Of a stretch of DNA of 64,000 nucleotides, positions 58,513 to 64,000 are shown one piece after another. A program made the translations under genes and the position numbers. The stretch's first letter is position 1, and every line of letters begins with the position of its first letter. Source of the DNA: Juglans regia (Eukaryota > Streptophyta > Magnoliopsida > Fagales > Juglandaceae); the NCBI RefSeq assembly GCF_001411555.2, contig NC_049902.1:15018741-15082740 (forward strand). Direction: 5' to 3'. The notes below the pieces were generated by a model. That model had not been told where the DNA came from, ran no database searches, and saw only the letters and a list, made by a program, of their open reading frames with translations.

Positions 58513-59701
58513 GGCAGTAACGTGTTTAGTGTTGTTCGTTTGAGCTTAAACTTGATAGAAGTTGGATTTTTATGACTTTGATGGTGTATTTAGATCTTTG
58601 TATATGCTTGGAACGAAGATGTTGTTTGGGTGAAAGGTTCATAAGATTTAAGGTATTATGGTTTATGATGCCACCTAGAGTCAATACATGTCGCTACTAG
58701 CATCTTGGTAATTGAATATTATTGATTTGAGATTGAGATCCTAAATGTTGGATTTCTATGTATAATATGATTCGTAAGGATTCAGATTAGGCTTGTAAAG
58801 GATTTGCTTGGTTCATATCTATGTGGAAATCAAGGTGTATAAATGTTATATGTTGAAGATATCAAAGTGCATGTCTCAGGTTAGCCTTGGATAGAGTATA
58901 CAATTTTTTCTCTAATGGTGATTCAGTTTAATGTACTTGATATCCTTATGAAGTGATCTTGATCATGATTATGTTTATATTTAGAAAAATTTAGATACTT
59001 TGATGTTCTGAGAATCATAAATACAAAGGATGCAAGGCATATTAGATCAACTCCTAGTTTTGAGGTTGGATGTTCAAACATGTGCTGGATGATGGTTTTT
59101 TTAGGTTTGGCCATAAGTTGCATGAATCAAAAGGATGAACACACATTTGGAATTCTATTCTAGAGTTAGATCAAGTACTTAATTTCGGGTAAGGTGATTT
59201 CAAGTGTGACCGTGTATTTAGTGAATGGTTGAGATCAAAGGTTTCTAATGTGGTATATTGATGAGAATGCAAAGTGTCATATTTTTCTCCCTTAATGTTT
59301 AATTTTTTATACTAATTTGGTGCTTAAATGTACTCATTATTCTTATATTTTTATTTAGGAAGCAAACGGAGTCGTTTAATGCAAAATGAAGTTAATTGGG
59401 CGATTCTGGATAGTTTCGACATGGTTTCGTAATCTGAGTATAACTCTCTTATCCGAGCTCCGATTGAGATGATTCAAGATGATATGGAACACCAAGACAA
59501 AGCTATACAAGTTTCATGTTTTGAGTTTTGAAAGATACTGGCTGAATAAAGGTCAAAATCGGGCTTGAAGTCCTGCACTACTGATGTTTCAGAACATTCG
59601 GCCTTATCGTACAATTCAAATATGCAATTTAATTGCAGATGTTTTGGAGGTTTGGTGCATAAAAGTTACAGCTGGAAAACACCACTGTCCTAGTTATATT
59701 A
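58513..59701. other. Unassigned AT-rich repeat-like DNA
   Basis: No protein-like frame is recognised. The part from about 59345 (AAGCAAACGGAGTCG, CTCTTATCCGAGCTCCGATTGAG) has the style of plant retroelement LTR/UTR sequence, but I cannot name it. This stretch may be the genomic flank of the Q element or an older element. Confidence 0.35.
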
Positions 59702-61632
59702 TGTAATACCCTGCTCCTTCCTTCTTACGTACGCTTCTTCCTTCTTATGTACGCTTCTCTCTTTCTGACGTACTCTCCTTCCTGAAGGCAGAGATTATGT
59801 AAATGGTCTGCCCCTTCTATCTAGCGATTGCGAGACTCTTCATGTGTGCCGAACCATGATGACGTGTTTCAAAAGATATCGTGTGACTTCTAGAGCACGC
59901 CCAGTATTTTAAATATGCTGGAAGTATTTATAAAGAGTATTTCCAGTGTTATTGAATTAAGATTGATCTTAAATATGACACTTATAATATTTTTGAAGAG
60001 CTCCAAAAATATTATAATTGTCGAAATCATTTTAATATTATTATTAAAATGATTTCAACTATTTTAAGATATTATGAGATTTAAATTATGTTGAAAGTTT
60101 TAATTAATTAAATGATTTTATTCTCTTAAATATGTTAAGTGAGACTTCATGATTTTATTAATGATGAAGAAATATTATTTTATAAACTAAAGTTAGTTTA
60201 AATAATATTCTATCTTTATTACTTTTAATACTTTTAATTAAGTTAATGTTTTACGCATTTTTAAATCAGTGTTTTAATTCCCCATCGTTAGATCATTTTG
60301 AGGATCCCCAGACGAAGGGACTGAGTTAAATACCCAGACCCCCTCTCTTCTCCCTCACTTTTCCCTCCTCTCTCTCTCTCTTTTCTCTCCCCAGCGTACG
60401 TTGTATGAAGTTCACTCTCCAAGCCATTTCTCTACTCCTCAGCCCGGCGCTGTCGTGTGTCGGCAGACCTCATTGCCGCCACCACCAGCTCCACCTCCCT
60501 CCGCTGAGCTCACCCATCCCGGTCTCACTCTCTCACGCTCTCTCTTCCTCTCCCTCGGCAGTGCATAGCCCGAACGGGCTTCACGTTGTTGCTCTGCCGT
60601 GCGCCATCCAATGGCACCACCACCTCCAACGTAGCTTCTCCTTCCACCGGCCATCACTCTCCAGCGAGCTCGGCCCCCTCCATGCGGCCACCTTCATCCC
60701 ATGCACGTACACAGCCTTACCCATGCACGGGTTCACTGTGCACGTCCCTAGCGCCACCGTGGGCGACCACCTTGGCTACTAGACACCACCACGAACTCCT
60801 CCTGGTCTCCCTCTTCCTCATCCCTTGGACCCACAACTGGTAGCCTCCTCTAGATCCACTGCACGGGTTTCACACCCTCCACCGCCTTACGCCGCCACTC
60901 GCGGCGTGTAACCTCCATCTTCAGCCTCCTCAGGCCACCATCGAGCCATCCCAACCGTCCATAGCCCCAATCTGCCACCCATGCATGCACACTCTCCTTC
61001 ACTCTCTCACGGGCTTCTCCCCCTCTCACACTGCCATTTCCCTTTCCACCACCTTGGACCGCCATGCCACCACCACCGAGCCTCCACGGCTCCACCGGCA
61101 GCCCCCTTAGTCTAACCCTAAGCCCAAACCACCACTACATGTGATGAACAGCTACTGCGCGTGGCTGGCCGCCACTGTATCCTACTAGATCCACCATGTT
61201 ACGCTCTTTGCCACTATCACAAGACCACCACGAGCCCTTCCAAGACCACACCTAGCTATCCAAATGCCCAAACAGTCACCGTACGCAGTTTAGCCGCCCC
61301 TTACGTTCCTTCCAACGCCATCAACGGTGACAGCCAGCGAGCAACACATGGGTTATCCCTTCCATGGTATAACCCTCTATTCCTCGTTAATTATGTTAGA
61401 TATTGATTAGTTGATTAGATTCTAGACTGTGCTGTTGGTAATTGTGGAGTTCACTATATTGAGATGTGCTGTGTAGTGAAGTGTTGGGCATTCTGTGTAG
61501 TGAAGTGTTGGACATATATGTGTAGTGCACTGTGAAGTGTGGAGCGTAGTTGGGAAGCGTGCTGTGAAGTGCTGTGGACTGTGCTGTGTAGTGTGGTTGT
61601 GGAGTATGTGCTGTATTGGTGACATGGCAGGT

Positions 61633-62120
61633 GGAATGGGAACAGTACACGCTTAGTGTACTTTGTGTATGGCGTAGTGTGAGATAAGGAGAGTATATGT
61701 AAAATATACCCTCCTGGCGTAAGGTGGAATGGGAACAGTACATGCTAAGTGTACTCTGTGTGTGGCGTAGTGTGAGATAAGGAGAGTATATGTAAAATAT
61801 ACCTTCCTGGCATAATGTGGAATGGGAATAATACACGCTGAGTGTACTATATGTGTGGCGTAGTGTGAGATAAGGAGAGTATATGTAAAATATACCCTCC
61901 TGGCGTAAGGTGGAATGAGAACAGTACACGCTGAGTGTACTCTGTGTGTGGCGTAGTGTGAGATAAGGAGAGTATATGTAAAATATACCCTCCTGGCATA
62001 ATGTGAAATGGGAACAGTACACACTGAGTGTACTCTGTGTGTGTGGCGTAGTGTGAGATAAGGAGAGTATATGTAAAATATACCCTCCTGGCATATTTTG
62101 GAATGGGAAGAGTACACGTG
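61633..62120. repeat. 93-bp tandem array (about 5 units)
   Basis: Units start with GGAATGGGAACAGTACAC near 61633, 61726, 61819, 61912 and 62005, with a partial one at 62100; the last spacing is 95. Each carries GTGGCGTAGTGTGAGATAAG, a hairpin GTATAT-gtaaa-ATATAC and a hairpin AGTACAC-n5-GTGTACT. Units are more than 90% alike. Because 93 is divisible by 3, frames run through the array without stops; these are not genes. Confidence 0.93.
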
Positions 62121-62925
62121 GAGTGTACTCTTTGTGGCGTGGTGTGTGTGAAAGGAGTACATGTGGAGTGTACTCCATGTGGTGGAGTGATGCACCATAT
62201 GACATACCTGCCATAATGGTGATGTGGCGTAATGCGTGTGAAGGGAGTATACGTGGAGTGTACCCATGTGGTGGAGTGATGCACCATATGGCGGGTATGC
62301 CATAATGGTGACGTGGCGTAGTGCGTGTAAAAGGAGTACATGTGGAATGTACTCCATGTGGTGGAATGATGCACCATATGGCGGGTATGCCATAATGGTG
62401 ATGTGGCATAGTCTGTATGAAAGGAGTACAAGCGAAATGTACTCCATGTGATAGAGTGATGCACCATATGGCGAGTATGCCATAATGGTGATGTGGTGTA
62501 ACATGTGTGAAGGGAGTACACGTGGAGTGTACTCCGTTTGGTGGAATGATGCACCATGTGGTGAATATGTCATAATGGTGATGTGGCATGGTGTGTATGA
62601 AGGGAGTACATGCGGAATGTACTCCGTATGGCGAAGTGATGCACCATGTGGCGGATATGCCATAATGGTGATGTGGCGTGGTGTGTATGAAGGGAGTACA
62701 TGCATAATGTACTCCATGTGGTGGAGTGATGCACCATATGGCCGGTATGCCATAATGGTGATGTGGCATGGTGTGTATGAAGGGAGTACATGAGGAATGC
62801 ACTCCTTATGGTGGAGTGATGCATCATATGGCATGTACGCCATAGTGGTGATGTGGCATAGCATGTGAGAAGGGAGTATGTATGGAGTGTACTCCATGAG
62901 GTGAAGCGATACATCGTGTGGCGTG
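62121..62925. repeat. 90-bp tandem array (about 9 units)
   Basis: The anchor GGAGTGATGCACCATATGG recurs at about 62184, 62273, 62363, 62453, 62543, 62633, 62723, 62813 and 62903. Each unit has GCCATAATGGTGATGTGGC and a hairpin GGAGTACAT-n5-ATGTACTCC. It shares GTGGCGTAGTGTG and the hairpin layout with the 93-bp array, so both derive from one ancestor. Period divisible by 3 yields minus-strand frames of 468 codons (61396-62802) and 494 codons (61653-63137), which I regard as artefacts. Confidence 0.93.
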
Positions 62926-63233
62926 TCGCAGAGATAAGGATGGTTGAGTGATAGATGGGCGTAGAGCATGGTGAGTAGTGTAGGGAACTGTAGAACAGTG
63001 TCCCGAAGTAATCGTGGTGTAGCCTGTAGTCTGAGGTGACGAGTGTCACCATGAAGTTGACTCATGGCTGGAAGTACAGGTGAAGTAGCAGGACAAGTGT
63101 AAGAGTACGCAGTGGAAGCATGACTGGGCAACGTCACTAAGTGACATGGTTATTGGCAGGCATGCTTATGATGGGTGAAGTGTTAGAGTGTGAATGGCAT
63201 AAACAGGATTGTGACAAGATTTCACGATGTGAA

Positions 63234-63256
63234 GGGAGTACGTGAGGAACCGTACT
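63234..63256. other. Isolated hairpin of the array type
   Basis: GAGTACG and CGTACTC form a 7-bp perfect stem around TGAGGAAC, about 310 bp beyond the array. The inner pair is G-C where array units have A-T or C-G. Confidence 0.5.
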
Positions 63257-63454
63257 CACGTTGAGTTAGAAGTTGACATAGCAGGATGTCAGGTGACATG
63301 ACACTGTCACGGTATAGCTTGGGAGTAGTCTCAAGCTATATGACGTGATGTAAGGAGTAGTTGTGAATGGAGTCCTGTCATGTCAAGTGTTGGGATGAAC
63401 TGTCAAAAGGGACGGGTAGCATGAAGAGTCATGCTAGCCGGGATAAGAGACGGT

Positions 63455-63465
63455 TGGTATCAGAG
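63455..63465 (+). other. Putative primer binding site (initiator tRNA-Met type)
   Basis: TGGTATCAGAG matches the first 11 bases of the primer site seen in the Z1 element (17349-17364, minus). It lies on the plus strand, so a retroelement body would extend to the right, beyond the window. Confidence 0.5.
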
Positions 63466-64000
63466 TATGGCTCTTGTCCCTACGAGCAAGTGATCAACAT
63501 GTTATATTTTGGTCTCAGGTGATAAAGGGGTAAGGTACATGTGTAATCTGGGTAGACACATATGCCGGACGGATTCACCATATGTAATGGGTAATCTGTC
63601 CTGAGGATAGTGGCACGATGCTTAAGCCTCAGAGTTGGCTTAGAGCCGTGTGGCTTGTATGGATGGGAATGAGGATTAGTATGGGCTAAGGTGCGTGAAG
63701 ATAGTGACGGGTGTATTGTCTAGGATTGGGATGCGTGACTTAGTCGGTCTGAGTCATGCATCGTGTTGATTTCAATAAGGAGAGTAAGACGAAGTTCCTA
63801 GTGTCTTAATCCTAAGGTGAATCATGGGTTCACTTTAGTGGATGAGCACTCAAGGCAAGACCTTGAGTTGGAAGATGTGGTGACTGTAATGGGTCCCCGA
63901 AGGTCTTGTCATAATAAGGAACACGTAAGAGCACGAGATAGAAAGAGAGTGTTCCAAGTGAATCATAGTTCTATTTCTAGTTTAAGTTACTTATGTATTA
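63466..64000 (+). other. Probable retroelement leader, runs off window
   Basis: No gag motif is reached before the window ends. Sequence is moderately GC-balanced, with no long frame. Position after the primer site suggests an untranslated leader; this is inference. Confidence 0.35.

Larger units (their letters stand above)
59702..63452 (+). mobile_element. Probable D LTR at right edge
   Basis: Starts TGTAATACCCTGCTCC. It has an AT-rich 5' part with ATTATTAAAATGATTTC inverted words, GTTAGATCATTTTGAGGATCCCC resembling the equivalent place in A1 (3259 onward), a (CT)n run near 60370 and a GC-rich segment at 60400-61370. Two tandem arrays follow at 61633-62925. A primer-site match TGGTATCAGAG at 63455-63465 suggests the LTR ends just before it, although no clean TG...CA end was seen. 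Size would be about 3.75 kb. The boundary and family are uncertain. Confidence 0.4.

Noticed and set aside
59276..59682. TGTCATATTT...GGAAAACA segment that could be a small solo LTR
   Set aside because: Flanking 5-mers CAAAG and CCACT do not match, so the TG...CA borders are unsupported.
60405..61406. Pro/His/Ser-rich frames near 60.4-61.4 kb
   Set aside because: C-rich low-complexity DNA preceding the tandem arrays, with several overlapping frames and no start context or domain.
61633..62925. CRISPR-like or satellite array
   Set aside because: Units are directly adjacent without unique spacers and the DNA is plant nuclear; a local tandem duplication within an LTR fits better than a centromeric satellite.

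Overview
This is eukaryotic nuclear DNA from a flowering plant: a heterochromatin-like block built almost entirely of nested, decayed transposable elements. I find no intact host gene, rRNA, tRNA or CRISPR array. Plant origin follows from a CACTA (En/Spm) transposase with Transposase_assoc/TNP2/DUF4216-type parts, a Ty3/gypsy chromovirus, an L1-type LINE, and small MITEs built from GATGAGATGAG/GAGTTGAG words. I associate such MITEs with woody Fagales (walnut, hickory, oak), but that placement is only inference. LTR family letters (A, W, Z, Q, R, S, D) are mine; all alignments were made by eye.

Layout. 1-2.2 kb: AT-rich intergenic DNA with a SINE-like tail and a MITE. 2.2-14.1 kb: a large broken CACTA element with TTCGAACG motif clusters, a minus-strand PF20167-like pseudogene cut by a solo LTR (A1), a TNP2 pseudogene carrying a 138-bp CACTA MITE, and a Transposase_24-like pseudogene. 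14.1-16.7 kb: half of a W LTR. 16.7-20.9 kb: minus-strand gypsy gag fragment, tRNA-iMet primer site and Z LTR. 20.9-22.0 kb: LINE reverse-transcriptase fragment. 22.1-24.6 kb: S LTR with a MITE. 24.6-58.5 kb: one ancient Ty3/gypsy element (family Q) swollen by insertions. Its 5' LTR holds solo LTR Z2, its gag-pol lies at 30.9-35.3 kb, and its right side holds a W LTR inside another W LTR, then Z3, A2 and A3. 58.5-59.7 kb: unassigned. 59.7-64.0 kb: probable LTR (D) with two tandem arrays, then a primer site and leader running off the window.

The nesting is well supported. Target-site duplications (TSDs) are perfect for W-outer (CTAAC), W-inner (TGTAT), Z2 (CCTAG) and A3 (TATTG), and differ at one base for A1, A2 and Z3. 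Full LTRs with both flanks visible and no internal region are far commoner than complete elements, so LTR-LTR recombination has been active here.

Most interesting signal: otherwise diverged LTR families (Z, W, Q and in part R, S) share one internal architecture. It runs TATA box, short leader, a GT splice-donor-like site, a conserved module starting near CACGACCCCAAGTGCTAGG, two small hairpins, and a CAG acceptor-like site about 10-15 nt after the second hairpin. Several stem differences between copies are compensatory, which suggests selection for RNA structure in LTR transcripts. A separate hairpin with compensatory changes recurs in the 90/93-bp arrays at 61.6-62.9 kb; those periods are multiples of three and produce long false reading frames.
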